The notes beneath the pieces are model-generated. The model saw nothing but the letters and a program-made list of their open reading frames with translations, was not told where the DNA came from and made no database searches. A DNA stretch of 55,366 nucleotides from Phycisphaeraceae bacterium (GTDB lineage: Bacteria; Planctomycetota; Phycisphaerae; Phycisphaerales; UBA1924), in NCBI GenBank assembly GCA_007693725.1, contig REDD01000149.1:1-55366 (forward strand), in the 5' to 3' direction. The first letter of the stretch is position 1. Each line of letters starts with the position of its first letter. The position numbers and the translations under genes are program-made. Positions 27,546 to 36,429 of the stretch are shown here, piece by piece.

Positions 27546-28691
27546 TCACGCGGCCTCGACCGCCTCTTTCTTCAGCGGCTTGCCCTCGATGGTCAGCCCG
27601 AGGTGCGCCAAGGGACCGTGCGGCTTAGTCTTCTCGACCTCCAGGCGCGATTTCGCCCCGGGATTGGCATAGATGTTGAAGATCATCGCCTTTATCGTCC
27701 CCCACAACCCGCCGAACGATGCAAAGGTGTGATCGACGGCCGTCGGCTCGTAGCCACAGTGCACCATGCACTGCTGGCAGGAAGGATTGCCCGAGGCGCG
27801 GCCGTAGTTCTCCCACTGGGTCCCGCTCATCAGTTCCTCGAAGGTGTCGACATACCCATCCTGCAGTAGATAGCACGGCTTCTGCCAGCCGAAAATGTTG
27901 TAGGTCGGATTCCCCCAGGGCGTGCACTCGTACTCACGCTTGCCCATCAGGAACTCAAGGAACAGCGGCGACTGGTTAAACCGCCAGCCCTTCTTGCGAT
28001 TCGAGAGGATCATCTCGAACAGCTCATTCGTCTTCCGTCGCTCCTGAAGAAACGACTTCTGATCCGGCGCCTTCGGGTACGCGTAGCCGGGGGAGACCAT
28101 CATCCCCTCGACGCCCAACTCCATCATTTCATCGAAGAACTTCCGCACCGAATTCGGATCGGCGCCGTCGAACAGAGTCGTATTCGTCGTCACCCGGAAC
28201 CCGCGCTCCACCGCGAGACGAATCCCCTCGACGGCCTTCGTATAGGTCCCCTCGCGACAGACCGCAAAGTCGTGATGCTCTTCCTGCCCGTCCATATGCA
28301 CGCTGAAGGTCAGATACTTGCTCGGCTCGAACAAGCCCTCCTCCAGCTTCTGCTTCAGCAGCAGCGCATTCGTGCAGAGGTAGATGTACTTCTTCCGAGC
28401 GATCAACCCGTCAACGATCTCGCGGATCTGCGGGTGCAGCAGCGGCTCGCCGCCGGGAATCGAAACCATCGGCGCCGGACACTCGTCGACCGCCTTCATC
28501 GCCTGCTCGACGCTCAGGTCGCGCTTCAGGATGTGTGCAGGGTACTGGATCTTCCCGCAGCCCGCGCAGGACAGGTTGCACCTGAACAGGGGTTCGAGCA
28601 TCAGCACCAGCGGATACCGCTTGCGCCCGCTGAGACGCTGCTTGAGCACATAACTCGCCACCGTGTACATCTGGCTGACCGGAACGCCCAT
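27546..28691 (-). CDS. hpnH: HpnH, radical SAM adenosyl-hopane synthase
   Basis: Radical SAM enzyme, 381 aa, that adds adenosyl to diploptene to start the extended hopanoid side chain. The start ATG at 28691 follows AGGAGG. The SAM cluster cysteines are in CNLSCAGC (C38, C42, C45), unlike the more common CxxxCxxC spacing only in side residues. HpnH family text includes RYPLVLMLEPLFRC, SIPGGEPLLHPQI, SPGYAYPKAPDQ, and GWQKPCYLLQDG. It lies 3 kb from the hpnCDE operon and suggests the organism makes bacteriohopanepolyols; the cyclase gene is not in the window. Confidence 0.93.
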   Translation of the reverse strand: MGVPVSQMYTVASYVLKQRLSGRKRYPLVLMLEPLFRCNLSCAGCGKIQYPAHILKRDLSVEQAMKAVDECPAPMVSIPGGEPLLHPQIREIVDGLIARKKYIYLCTNALLLKQKLEEGLFEPSKYLTFSVHMDGQEEHHDFAVCREGTYTKAVEGIRLAVERGFRVTTNTTLFDGADPNSVRKFFDEMMELGVEGMMVSPGYAYPKAPDQKSFLQERRKTNELFEMILSNRKKGWRFNQSPLFLEFLMGKREYECTPWGNPTYNIFGWQKPCYLLQDGYVDTFEELMSGTQWENYGRASGNPSCQQCMVHCGYEPTAVDHTFASFGGLWGTIKAMIFNIYANPGAKSRLEVEKTKPHGPLAHLGLTIEGKPLKKEAVEAA

Positions 28692-28883
28692 GAAACCTCC
28701 TGCTCGTCCGTGAATCTGGCTGCGATCCTAGCGGGAGCGGCCCACATCCTCCAATATGGGACCGGCGCCATCGTCAGACCCCCTCCCGCCGCTCCCTCTC
28801 GCCCCCCATGCATACACTCCAAACGCCTTGACCCGCAACGAGAACCCGTGTCGTCGGAATATCACCGGGGAGAGAGCCGCCCG

Positions 28884-29570
28884 ATGCTGCCTCACGAAGA
28901 CACCCGCTCGGATGAAGAACTCGTCGACGACTATCTCGACGGCGATATGGGTGCGTTCCGACTCCTCATCGAGCGCTACCACGACCCCCTGATCCGATAT
29001 CTCACCCGCCTGATGGGGGAACGCAGCGCCGCCGAGGACGCCTTCCAGGACACATTCCTCCAGATCCATCAGTCCCTCGAGCACTTCGACTCCTCCCGCA
29101 GGTTCAAGCCCTGGCTCTTCACCATCGCGACCAACAAGGGGCGAGACGCCCTGCGAAAACGCCAGCGACGCCCCGCCGTCTCCCTCTCCGCACCCATCTC
29201 CGACAGCCGCGGCCGGGCATTCGTCGACCTCATGGAGATGGAGATGCCCGATATCTCCAGCGACATGGAGCGTGCCGAACTCTCCGCACTGGTCCAGAAG
29301 GCCGTGGATGAACTCAGCCCCCGCCTCCGGGAGATCCTCCTCCTCGCGTACTTCCAGAAGATGTCCTACGCCCAGATCGCCGAGGTCGTCGGGATCCCAC
29401 TCGGCACCGTGAAATCTCGCCTCCACGCCGCCGTCGCTGCTTTCGCCAAAGCATGGCAACTCCAGCTCGACGCCCGAGAACAAGCACAGGCCCGCGCCAA
29501 AGAGGGTCACCGCGCCACGGGCACCGAACCCTTCTCCTCCCATGGGCGTACCACCCCCGATGACGACTGA
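28884..29570 (+). CDS. ECF-type RNA polymerase sigma factor
   Basis: Sigma-70 family extracytoplasmic function factor, 228 aa. The start ATG at 28884 follows GGGGAGAG (28867-28874); a GTG at 28849 would extend it by 12 residues. Region 2 is at about 14-80 (MGAFRLLIERYHDPLIRYLT, DAFQDTFLQIHQSL). Region 4 is at about 133-190 (LSPRLREILLLAYFQKMSYA, then QIAEVVGIPLGTVKSRLH), a helix-turn-helix. The C-terminal tail is long and charged. The stop overlaps the start of the following membrane gene, the usual place for an anti-sigma factor. Confidence 0.92.
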   Translation: MLPHEDTRSDEELVDDYLDGDMGAFRLLIERYHDPLIRYLTRLMGERSAAEDAFQDTFLQIHQSLEHFDSSRRFKPWLFTIATNKGRDALRKRQRRPAVSLSAPISDSRGRAFVDLMEMEMPDISSDMERAELSALVQKAVDELSPRLREILLLAYFQKMSYAQIAEVVGIPLGTVKSRLHAAVAAFAKAWQLQLDAREQAQARAKEGHRATGTEPFSSHGRTTPDDD

Positions 29571-30789
29571 TCCCTCCCCCGCTCCGCCCCCGCTCCCCAC
29601 CGACGATCAGGCCGCGATTGATCTCCTGATCGAAATGGGCGGCAATGCGCAGGCAGCACTCCGCCGCGCCCCCCACCTCTCCACCAGAATCACCCGAGCG
29701 GCGGACCTCCTCCGCCTGCTCGATGTGCCGCAGGACAGCGGAGATCGTGACCTCCTCGTCAATCTCACCTACCTCCGCATCCTCCGCGACCGCGACGAGC
29801 GATTCGCACACCGCGCATCGCGTGGCTCGCTCCCTCCGGGACTCTCCGAAGCAGATGCCCAGTCGATCGACCAACTCGTGGCCTCCGGCTGGGAATCCGG
29901 GCAATCCGAATCCAGATCGACGAAGGCCGCCAAACTCCTCACCCTCCTCGATTACGATGACCCCGCCCACGCCCAGCAGAAGTCCTCACTGATCGACCGG
30001 ACCATGACGGCCGTCGTCACTGAGGCCGAGCGGAGTCGCAAGCGGCTCCGCCTGCACCCCGTGGATGGGGGATCACTCGAAATCGGACGCCGATCCGTCG
30101 CCTGGCGCGATCTCATCGCGGTGGCGGCGATGATCATGCTCGGTCTCGGTGTCGTCCTGTCCGTGGTCGATGGCGCCCGCTTCGGCTCGCAGCAGATGGC
30201 TGGCGCCTCGGGCCTCAGCCGTGCCTCTCTCGGCATCGGGCTCTTCGCCAACGATCACGACGGCCGCCTGCCCGTCGCCCACGATTCCGGTCTGGCAGGA
30301 CGCTGGTGGGAAGTCGGAAACGCCGATCAGTCGCACTCGGCCCACCTCTACCTCCTCGTCCGTCAGGGCTACACCTCCATCACGGACCTTGCCTCCCCCG
30401 GCAATCCCAACGCAAGAATCGTGGTCGACCCGACCGCCCGCGACTGGGCCAAACCCTCCGAACTCTCCTATTCGATGCAGCTCTACGGCGTCCAGGCGCC
30501 CCGCCTCAACCTCAGTGCCCCGAGCCCCAGCATCCTGCTCGCCGACCGCTCGCCGGTTATCGAACGAGCCCGGCGCGGAGAGGCCTTCGACCCGACCGCC
30601 GGATCATCGAACTTCCGGGGTGTTGGGCAGAACGCCCTGTTCTCCGATGGCTCGGTCGTGTTCCTGAGGAGCCCGATTCTCGACAGCGGGGACAACATCT
30701 GGCTGCCCCGCCAGGCCGAGCAGGGTCGCCTCCACCTGACCGGGCGCGAGGCCCCGGCCCCCGACGGCGACATCTACCTCGGCCCCTGA
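29560..30789 (+). CDS. Putative anti-sigma factor with H-X9-DG-like C-terminus
   Basis: 409 aa. ATG at 29560 overlaps the sigma factor stop. The N-terminal 185 residues are helical and charged, with Arg/Leu-rich helices (TRITRAADLLRLLDVPQ). One membrane helix lies at about 190-210 (DLIAVAAMIMLGLGVVLSVV). The rest is extracytoplasmic. It carries LGIGLFANDHDGRLPVAH and later GVGQNALFSDGSVVFL, which resemble the C-terminal H-X9-DG part of planctomycete DUF1559 pilin-like proteins. No zinc-binding anti-sigma motif (HxxxCxxC) is visible. By position it is the likely anti-sigma factor; the fusion makes it a candidate surface sensor. Confidence 0.6.
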   Translation: MTTDPSPAPPPLPTDDQAAIDLLIEMGGNAQAALRRAPHLSTRITRAADLLRLLDVPQDSGDRDLLVNLTYLRILRDRDERFAHRASRGSLPPGLSEADAQSIDQLVASGWESGQSESRSTKAAKLLTLLDYDDPAHAQQKSSLIDRTMTAVVTEAERSRKRLRLHPVDGGSLEIGRRSVAWRDLIAVAAMIMLGLGVVLSVVDGARFGSQQMAGASGLSRASLGIGLFANDHDGRLPVAHDSGLAGRWWEVGNADQSHSAHLYLLVRQGYTSITDLASPGNPNARIVVDPTARDWAKPSELSYSMQLYGVQAPRLNLSAPSPSILLADRSPVIERARRGEAFDPTAGSSNFRGVGQNALFSDGSVVFLRSPILDSGDNIWLPRQAEQGRLHLTGREAPAPDGDIYLGP

Positions 30790-30833
30790 TTCGGGTGGTG
30801 TCGCGCCGGAAATCGGCAGAAAATCGCCCCATC

Positions 30834-30861
30834 TTGCCCGGATTCGAGGCGTCGCTATACT
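30834..30861 (+). promoter_or_regulatory. Promoter for rpmI-rplT (TTGCCC-N16-TATACT)
   Basis: TTGCCC at 30834-30839 and TATACT at 30856-30861, 16 bases apart, in the gap before rpmI. Transcription would start near 30868 and leave a leader of about 80 bases. No infC lies upstream, so L35-L20 has its own promoter here. Confidence 0.6.
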
Positions 30862-30945
30862 GCCCGGCTCGATTCACCAGACCACGAACCAGAATCCGCA
30901 CTCGGGGATCGTTGAGATCCCGGGTCACTGCATACGGACTTTGCC

Positions 30946-31239
30946 ATGCCGAAGAGTAAGACACACAAAGCCCTGCTGAAGCGCATCCGGATCACCAAGA
31001 CCGGGAAGGTTCGGCACGCCACCGCCGGATTCAAGCACCTTCGCTCGAGCAAGAGCTCGAAGCGGAAGCGCCGCATGCGTGGCGGCTCCTACATGTCCGC
31101 ATCCGACACCGGGCGTCTGAGCAAGCTGCTGTTCCGTCGCCTGCGTGGCGCCAATCAGCCGCGTTCGTCCATGCGTCGCAATCCCTCTCCCGAGGAGCGT
31201 CGTGCAGCGCGCGAGGCCGCGAAGGCCGCCGCCAACTAA
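30946..31239 (+). CDS. rpmI: 50S ribosomal protein L35
   Basis: Large-subunit ribosomal protein bL35, 97 aa, with the standard opening MPKSKTHKALLKRIRITKTG and a very basic composition. It is longer than the usual 64-66 aa because of a C-terminal extension after residue 65 (GANQPRSSMRRNPSPEER) rich in Arg and Ala. The extension resembles lineage-specific tails and may bind rRNA. It is followed by rplT after 117 bases. Confidence 0.95.
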   Translation: MPKSKTHKALLKRIRITKTGKVRHATAGFKHLRSSKSSKRKRRMRGGSYMSASDTGRLSKLLFRRLRGANQPRSSMRRNPSPEERRAAREAAKAAAN

Positions 31240-31356
31240 GCCGCAGATCTCGAAAAATTCGACACCGGTCCTGACCGGAACAACCGACTCGCCGTCCGGG
31301 ACTCAAAGACGCCGATTCATTCGACGCCCCGTCCGGCCCAGCAACGGAGACATTCC

Positions 31357-31734
31357 ATGCCTCGTACAAAGAAGAGCACCGCGCGCCGGCGCAAGCACAA
31401 GAGAGTGTTGAAGGAAGCCCGCGGCTACTTCGGCACAAAGTCACGCCACTATCAGCAGGCCAAGGTCGCCCTTATGCGGGCCGGCAACTATGCGTGGCGC
31501 GACCGTCGGGCTCGCAAGCGCGACATGCGCCGCATCTGGATCGTGCGTATCACCGCGGCCTGCCGGATGCGCGGCACCCGCTACTCGCTGTTCATGAACG
31601 GCCTGAAGATGGCAGGCGTCCTGCTCAACCGCAAGATGCTCAGCCAGCTCGCCATCCACGACCCCGCGGCATTCGATCGTCTCGTCGAGGTCGCCACCAA
31701 GGCGACGACGGCCACGCCCGCACGGATCGACTGA
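31357..31734 (+). CDS. rplT: 50S ribosomal protein L20
   Basis: Large-subunit protein bL20, 125 aa, essential for early 50S assembly. It shows the family text RRKHKRVLKEARGYFG, YAWRDRRARKRDMRRIWIVR and LLNRKMLSQLAIHDPAAF. Start is ATG at 31357 after AACGGAGA. It is directly downstream of rpmI and followed by a strong terminator. Confidence 0.97.
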   Translation: MPRTKKSTARRRKHKRVLKEARGYFGTKSRHYQQAKVALMRAGNYAWRDRRARKRDMRRIWIVRITAACRMRGTRYSLFMNGLKMAGVLLNRKMLSQLAIHDPAAFDRLVEVATKATTATPARID

Positions 31735-31763
31735 ATCGACGAACCATTCCGAGTCCCCCACCG

Positions 31764-31790
31764 AACGCCCGCACTATGCGGGCGTTTTTT
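31764..31790 (+). terminator. Rho-independent terminator of rplT, overlapping the hpnE stop
   Basis: AACGCCCGC (31764-31772), loop ACTAT, GCGGGCGTT (31778-31786), then T to 31790. The minus-strand hpnE stop codon TAG is formed by the loop (31776-31774). AACG flanking the stem also provides a run of A on the left only beyond the arm, so termination in the minus direction is weaker. Confidence 0.85.
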
Positions 31791-33237
31791 CTGCCATGCC
31801 GAAGCGCTTCAGTTCGGCCTGACTCCCGGCCATGCCGACGATGACCGGGCGGCGATGCTGATCGCGGAGGCCCGGAGCCCCCAGCAGACGGACGAAAGCA
31901 CCGGGCGACAGCGAGGGCACGAGCATCGACTCCGGTTCGACCCCGAGCACTGCTCCCGCCGCCATGTACCCGGATCGCGCTGCACCCTCCATCGTCGCGG
32001 GCCAGCCCGTCCGCACCCAGTCCCCGGCAAGCACGATCCCGCTCTCTCCGGTGATGCCGGGACGCACACCCTCGAACTCCGGCGTCGGCGCGAAGGTCGC
32101 TCGCTTTTCCTTAACAGCGCGGGCCGTCAACAACCGTGCGTGCCGGCTGCCCGGTATGCACGCATGAATGTCCCGCAGCACCTTGGTCGCGATGTCTTCC
32201 TCATCGAGCGCGAGCCAGTCATCCGCCGCGCTGATGACGGCGTGGACCTGACGACCATCGCGATCCTTCCGGAAGAGCCACTGCGTCTGTCGATCGACAA
32301 GCACTGCGTTCGGTGTGGACATCACCGAGCGATCGAAAGTGAGATGCACGCCGAGGATCGGGCTGTGCCGGACCGATGCCGCCGCACGGATGCGAGCATC
32401 CCTCTCGCCGATCTCCGGGTCGACATACTTGACGAGACGCTCGGCGGGCAGCGCACTGATGATCCGCTCCGCGCCGAGTTCCTCTCCATCGCTCGTGGTC
32501 ACGGAAGTCTCGGTGATCCGGTTGACGCTGACGCCGAGACGGATACGCCCCCCCGCGGCCTGTATGGTCGCCTCCGCCGGATCGTAGAGCTCCACGAGCG
32601 GCACCGATGAGACACCCATCAGCGCCGATCGTCGTGTCGCGAGAAAGCCCTCCTGAATCACATGCAGGGCGCTGCTCGCGCTGACGCGATCCGGCATCAG
32701 ATTGCACGCGCTGATGATGACCGGAGCCCAGAACTTGCTGATCGCGCCCGCGGGCTGCGAAGTTTGGCCCAGCCACTGCTCAAAGGTCAGCGTGCCGATT
32801 TCCGGAGCCGTCCGATCCTGACGCAGAATCCGCAGCATCGCCCGCGCGATGGCGAGTTTCTCGCCCGTCGTCAGGAAGCGGGCGCTCAGGAACGAGCCCG
32901 AGAAGTGCCCCGGAGCGGGGAGTATTCCCGGGCGCATGACGCTTGTGCGACCGCCTGCCTCGATCCACCAGATCGACTCGTGCCATTGGACTTTGTGATC
33001 CACCCCCATGCGTCGGCACAGATCGACATAGTTCGTGCAGCAACCCAACGCGACATGCTGGCAATTGTCGATCGTCAGCCCTGTCCGGACATCCTGAAAC
33101 GAGGTCGCCCGTCCGCCGAGCTTCCTGCGCGTCTCCAGCAGGAGCACGCGGACGCCCTGCTCGGCGAGGCGCAACGCCGCGCTGATCCCGGCGATCCCGC
33201 CCCCCACCACGATCACATCCGCCGCCGACCGGTTCAC
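31774..33237 (-). CDS. hpnE: HpnE, hydroxysqualene dehydroxylase
   Basis: FAD-dependent amine oxidase-type enzyme, 487 aa, that reduces hydroxysqualene to squalene in the HpnCDE route. The start is GTG at 33237, overlapping the hpnD stop (GTGA); longer upstream extensions of the frame overlap hpnD. The dinucleotide-binding motif VIVVGGGIAGISAALRLAEQ is at about 7-26. Later text includes KLGGRATSF and IVLAGDWVRTGWPATMEGAA near the C-terminus, which binds the flavin. The last codons lie inside the rplT terminator. Third gene of the hpnC-hpnD-hpnE operon. Confidence 0.93.
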   Translation of the reverse strand: MNRSAADVIVVGGGIAGISAALRLAEQGVRVLLLETRRKLGGRATSFQDVRTGLTIDNCQHVALGCCTNYVDLCRRMGVDHKVQWHESIWWIEAGGRTSVMRPGILPAPGHFSGSFLSARFLTTGEKLAIARAMLRILRQDRTAPEIGTLTFEQWLGQTSQPAGAISKFWAPVIISACNLMPDRVSASSALHVIQEGFLATRRSALMGVSSVPLVELYDPAEATIQAAGGRIRLGVSVNRITETSVTTSDGEELGAERIISALPAERLVKYVDPEIGERDARIRAAASVRHSPILGVHLTFDRSVMSTPNAVLVDRQTQWLFRKDRDGRQVHAVISAADDWLALDEEDIATKVLRDIHACIPGSRHARLLTARAVKEKRATFAPTPEFEGVRPGITGESGIVLAGDWVRTGWPATMEGAARSGYMAAGAVLGVEPESMLVPSLSPGAFVRLLGAPGLRDQHRRPVIVGMAGSQAELKRFGMAEKTPA

Positions 33238-34205
33238 GCCCTGCTCCGTCGCGCACGCACGAAGGCCCGCAGACCGATGGCCGCCTTCTGGTATCCGGCG
33301 AGCCGGATGCGTTGGCCGGAGAAGAGCCGGGATGGATCGCGCAGGATCACTTCGAGCAGGTCGGAATAGATCCGCGTCATAGCCCACATGGCCGGAACAC
33401 TCTCCGGATGCAGCATCCTTTCGAGCGATTGCGACCCTTCATACGATCGACGCGCCCAGGCGCCGACATCGTGCACCAGCGCTTCGCAACGCTCGGGATG
33501 CCTCCAGGCGACCAAGTCTTCCGGGGTCAACCCGTGCTCATCGAAGACCTCGCCGGGGATGTACACCCTCCGGATCGCGAAGTCCTCGGCGAGATCGCGC
33601 AGGATGTTCGTGAGTTGAAACGCGAGGCCGCGCCGGATCGCGAGCGTTCGCACCTCGTCGAAGTCGGCCCCCTCCTGCACCCCCCAGATCCGCACGCAGA
33701 TGAGCCCGACCGTCGAGGCGACGGAGTAGCAGTACGCCTCCAGTTCCTCGCGTGTGCGGTAACGCGGGGCCAGCGGGGTCGTTCCGTCCGAGTCGGTCTC
33801 GATGTCGTCCGTCAGTCCGGTGAAGACATCGTGGAAATCCGCCGGATCGAGGCGATACGCCTCGACAGCCGCCCGGAACGCCTGCCACAGGCGCGGATCC
33901 CATGCCCTCGTCGCGTCCGGCTCGACCGGGAGTGCGCTGAAGACGGCATCGGTGCAACTCCGAAATTGATCGAGCGTCTCGCGCCGCTTCTCGCGGGAGA
34001 CATCCTCATCATCAACGATGTCATCCGCAGCGCGCATCCAGGCATAGACGGCGAAGATCGCCGACCGTTTCGGTTCGGGCGTCAGGCGCAGGCCGTAGTA
34101 GAAATTCCTCGCCTCCCGCCGAGTCACATCCCGGCACCACGCGAAGGCGGATTCCGCCTCCTGATCCATGGTGGCGTGCGAACTGACCACTGGCGTGCCG
34201 CTCAT
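33234..34205 (-). CDS. hpnD: HpnD, presqualene diphosphate synthase
   Basis: Squalene/phytoene synthase family enzyme, 323 aa, that condenses two farnesyl diphosphates to presqualene diphosphate. The ATG at 34205 overlaps the hpnC stop by four bases. The first aspartate motif is in WMRAADDIVDDED and the second in LTNILRDLAEDF; FYYGLRLTPEPKRSAIFAVY is typical of HpnD. It is longer than average (about 280) because of a C-terminal basic tail. Confidence 0.93.
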   Translation of the reverse strand: MSGTPVVSSHATMDQEAESAFAWCRDVTRREARNFYYGLRLTPEPKRSAIFAVYAWMRAADDIVDDEDVSREKRRETLDQFRSCTDAVFSALPVEPDATRAWDPRLWQAFRAAVEAYRLDPADFHDVFTGLTDDIETDSDGTTPLAPRYRTREELEAYCYSVASTVGLICVRIWGVQEGADFDEVRTLAIRRGLAFQLTNILRDLAEDFAIRRVYIPGEVFDEHGLTPEDLVAWRHPERCEALVHDVGAWARRSYEGSQSLERMLHPESVPAMWAMTRIYSDLLEVILRDPSRLFSGQRIRLAGYQKAAIGLRAFVRARRSRA

Positions 34206-35218
34206 GTCGCCGGACACCTCCGCGCACGCTGGGAGCGGAAACGGATGGATGCCGCGAGCAACAAGCGAAGCTGATCCAGCTTGGTGAGCCGGGGCCGACG
34301 CCAGAGCGTCGTGCAACCGATGCGAAGCACCGATCCCAGCACCGCCTCACCACCTGCTCCGAAGAGCCACACGACCGGGCTCAATTCATTGTCGAGCGTC
34401 TTCGGGAGCTCCCTCCCCTCTTCGAACAGCCGCTCCGTGCGGTCACAGAGGTGGCGGATCGCCTTGATGTAGCGAACGCGGTCTTCCGGTCGCGCGCCCC
34501 GCGGGTCTCTGGCCCACTGATCGAGCTCATCCGCCGCGATCCCCGTTTCTTCCGCCGGGAGATAGATGCGGTCCCGCTCGAAGAGATCGCGCCGGACATC
34601 CTGCCAGAAGTTCGTGAGTTGCAGGGCGGTGCAGGTGGCATCCGACATCCGGAACAGGTCGGAGTGCGCCGGGTTGCTCATGTCGTACCCGCCGATGGCG
34701 AGCACCAGTCTCCCGACGGGATTCGCGCTGTTCGCGCAGTACTCGATCAACTGTCCCCAGGTCCGGTAGCGCGTGATGTGCTGATCCTGCTCGAAGGCGG
34801 TGATCAGATCCTCGAAGGGTCGCTTCGGGAGTCCGCGCCGCCGGATGCTGTCCACCAAGGCGACGAACACCGGGTGACGCGGCGGATCCGCAGCATCGCC
34901 ATCCGCGGCGTAGCGGAAGCAGGCATCCAGTTCGCGCCGCCACCAGCCGAGCAGTTCGAGAGAACGCTGCTTGGCCTCGTCATCGCACCCCGTCTCGTCC
35001 CCGAGGTCATCCGCCCAGCGGCAGTAGGCGTAGACCGCCGCGAAGTCCGGACGCAGCCGCTCGGGGACCAGTCGGCTGAGGACGCTGAAATTCTCGTAGT
35101 GCTCGGTGGTCAGGGCGGTGACATACGCCCGCGCCTCGACCTGGGTCGCCCCCGGCTTGGCGGAATCCGGGCCGTACTCCTCCAGCAGGTTCATCGGTTT
35201 GAGTGTCGTCACTGTCAT
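34202..35218 (-). CDS. hpnC: HpnC, hydroxysqualene synthase
   Basis: Squalene/phytoene synthase family, 338 aa, which converts presqualene diphosphate to hydroxysqualene. HpnC-type text: ENFSVLSRLVPERLRPDFAA, CRWADDLGDETG as first aspartate motif, and LTNFWQDVRRDLFERDRIYL as the second. The ATG at 35218 is the first start in frame; no strong ribosome site is visible and the ATG at 35194 is an alternative. First gene of the operon, divergent from ispH. Confidence 0.92.
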   Translation of the reverse strand: MTVTTLKPMNLLEEYGPDSAKPGATQVEARAYVTALTTEHYENFSVLSRLVPERLRPDFAAVYAYCRWADDLGDETGCDDEAKQRSLELLGWWRRELDACFRYAADGDAADPPRHPVFVALVDSIRRRGLPKRPFEDLITAFEQDQHITRYRTWGQLIEYCANSANPVGRLVLAIGGYDMSNPAHSDLFRMSDATCTALQLTNFWQDVRRDLFERDRIYLPAEETGIAADELDQWARDPRGARPEDRVRYIKAIRHLCDRTERLFEEGRELPKTLDNELSPVVWLFGAGGEAVLGSVLRIGCTTLWRRPRLTKLDQLRLLLAASIRFRSQRARRCPAT

Positions 35219-35285
35219 TGCAAGCCAGCCGAACCGTCAAAAATGAGCCGTGCGGACGGAATACAGGGCGCGGTGCCGATGCGGA

Positions 35286-35291
35286 TATACT
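35286..35291 (+). promoter_or_regulatory. -10 element (GGATATACT context) for ispH
   Basis: TATACT 81 bases before the ispH start in the 154-base hpnC/ispH divergent gap. No clear -35 hexamer at the right distance. It matches the TATACT boxes before rpmI and ispA. Confidence 0.4.
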
Positions 35292-35372
35292 CCGAACAAC
35301 GGCAGGGCCTTCCAAGCCCAGAGTGTACACATCCACCCCCGCAGAGGCGGGTTTCCACCACGGGAAGAGCAC

Positions 35373-36413
35373 ATGCGGATCGTTCTCGCCAATCCACGCG
35401 GTTTCTGTGCCGGGGTCCACATGGCCATCGATGTGGTCCAGCAGCTTCTCGAGCTCTGCCCCGGCGAGGACATCTATGTCTACCACGAGATCGTCCACAA
35501 CAAGCATGTCGTCCACCGCTTCCGCGAACGCGGTGTCGCCTTTGTCGAGGACATCGATGAAGTCCCCGAGGGCAAGATTGTCGTCTTCAGCGCTCACGGA
35601 GTTTCACCGGCGGTGCGCCAGGCCGCGGCGGAACGCAACCTGACCTCCGTCGACGCCACCTGCCCCTTGGTCACGAAGGTGCACATGGAAGCCATCCGCT
35701 ATGCACGCCAGGGCTACCAGATCCTCCTCGTCGGCCACGCGGACCATCAGGAGATCGTCGGAACACGCGGCGAGGCGCCCGACTCGATCCAGGTTGTCGA
35801 GCGCCCCGATGACATACCCAACCTCAACATCATCGATCCGAACAAGCTCGCCTACCTCACCCAGACCACCCTCAGCACCGACGATGCCGATGTCATCATC
35901 TCCGCACTGAAACGGGCCTTCCCCAACATTAAGGAACCGCCCGGCGGCGACATCTGCTACGCCACCACCAACCGCCAGCGAGCCGTCCGCCAGATCGCGC
36001 CCGAGTGCGACCTCACGCTCGTGATCGGAAGCAGGAATTCCTCGAACTCCGTCCGCCTCACCGAGATCTCGCAGAATGTCGGCACGCCCGCGCGGTTGCT
36101 CGACGATGTCTCAGAGTTGCAGGACGACTGGTTCACCGGCATCGAGCGTGTGCTCGTCACCGCCGGGGCCAGCGCTCCCGAGGATCTGGTCGCTGGCGTC
36201 GTCCGTCGTCTCGTCGAGACCTACAGCGCCGAAATTGAGATCGCGGATGTCTTCGATGAAGATGTCGAATTCGCCATCCCGGCGACTCTGAAGCGCATCA
36301 TGCGTGAGAACGGAGTCGATCCCTCGCAGCGGAAGATCCGCTTCACCAAACCGGACATCACAGAATCACTGTACGGAGCGGTGCCCCTGACCGTGAGCGC
36401 CGGACACCACTAA
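35373..36413 (+). CDS. ispH: 4-hydroxy-3-methylbut-2-enyl diphosphate reductase IspH
   Basis: Iron-sulfur enzyme, 346 aa, last step of the MEP isoprenoid pathway, producing IPP and DMAPP. The three cluster cysteines are C12 (PRGFCAGV), C97 (DATCPLV) and C195 (GGDICYATTN). Other family signs are YHEIVHNKHVV, FSAHGVSP and SRNSSNSVRL. I chose ATG at 35373; the upstream in-frame extension from 35250 lacks conservation. It sits opposite the squalene operon and 16 bases before rlmN. Confidence 0.96.
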   Translation: MRIVLANPRGFCAGVHMAIDVVQQLLELCPGEDIYVYHEIVHNKHVVHRFRERGVAFVEDIDEVPEGKIVVFSAHGVSPAVRQAAAERNLTSVDATCPLVTKVHMEAIRYARQGYQILLVGHADHQEIVGTRGEAPDSIQVVERPDDIPNLNIIDPNKLAYLTQTTLSTDDADVIISALKRAFPNIKEPPGGDICYATTNRQRAVRQIAPECDLTLVIGSRNSSNSVRLTEISQNVGTPARLLDDVSELQDDWFTGIERVLVTAGASAPEDLVAGVVRRLVETYSAEIEIADVFDEDVEFAIPATLKRIMRENGVDPSQRKIRFTKPDITESLYGAVPLTVSAGHH

Positions 36414-36429
36414 TCCCGCAGACCGGCGC

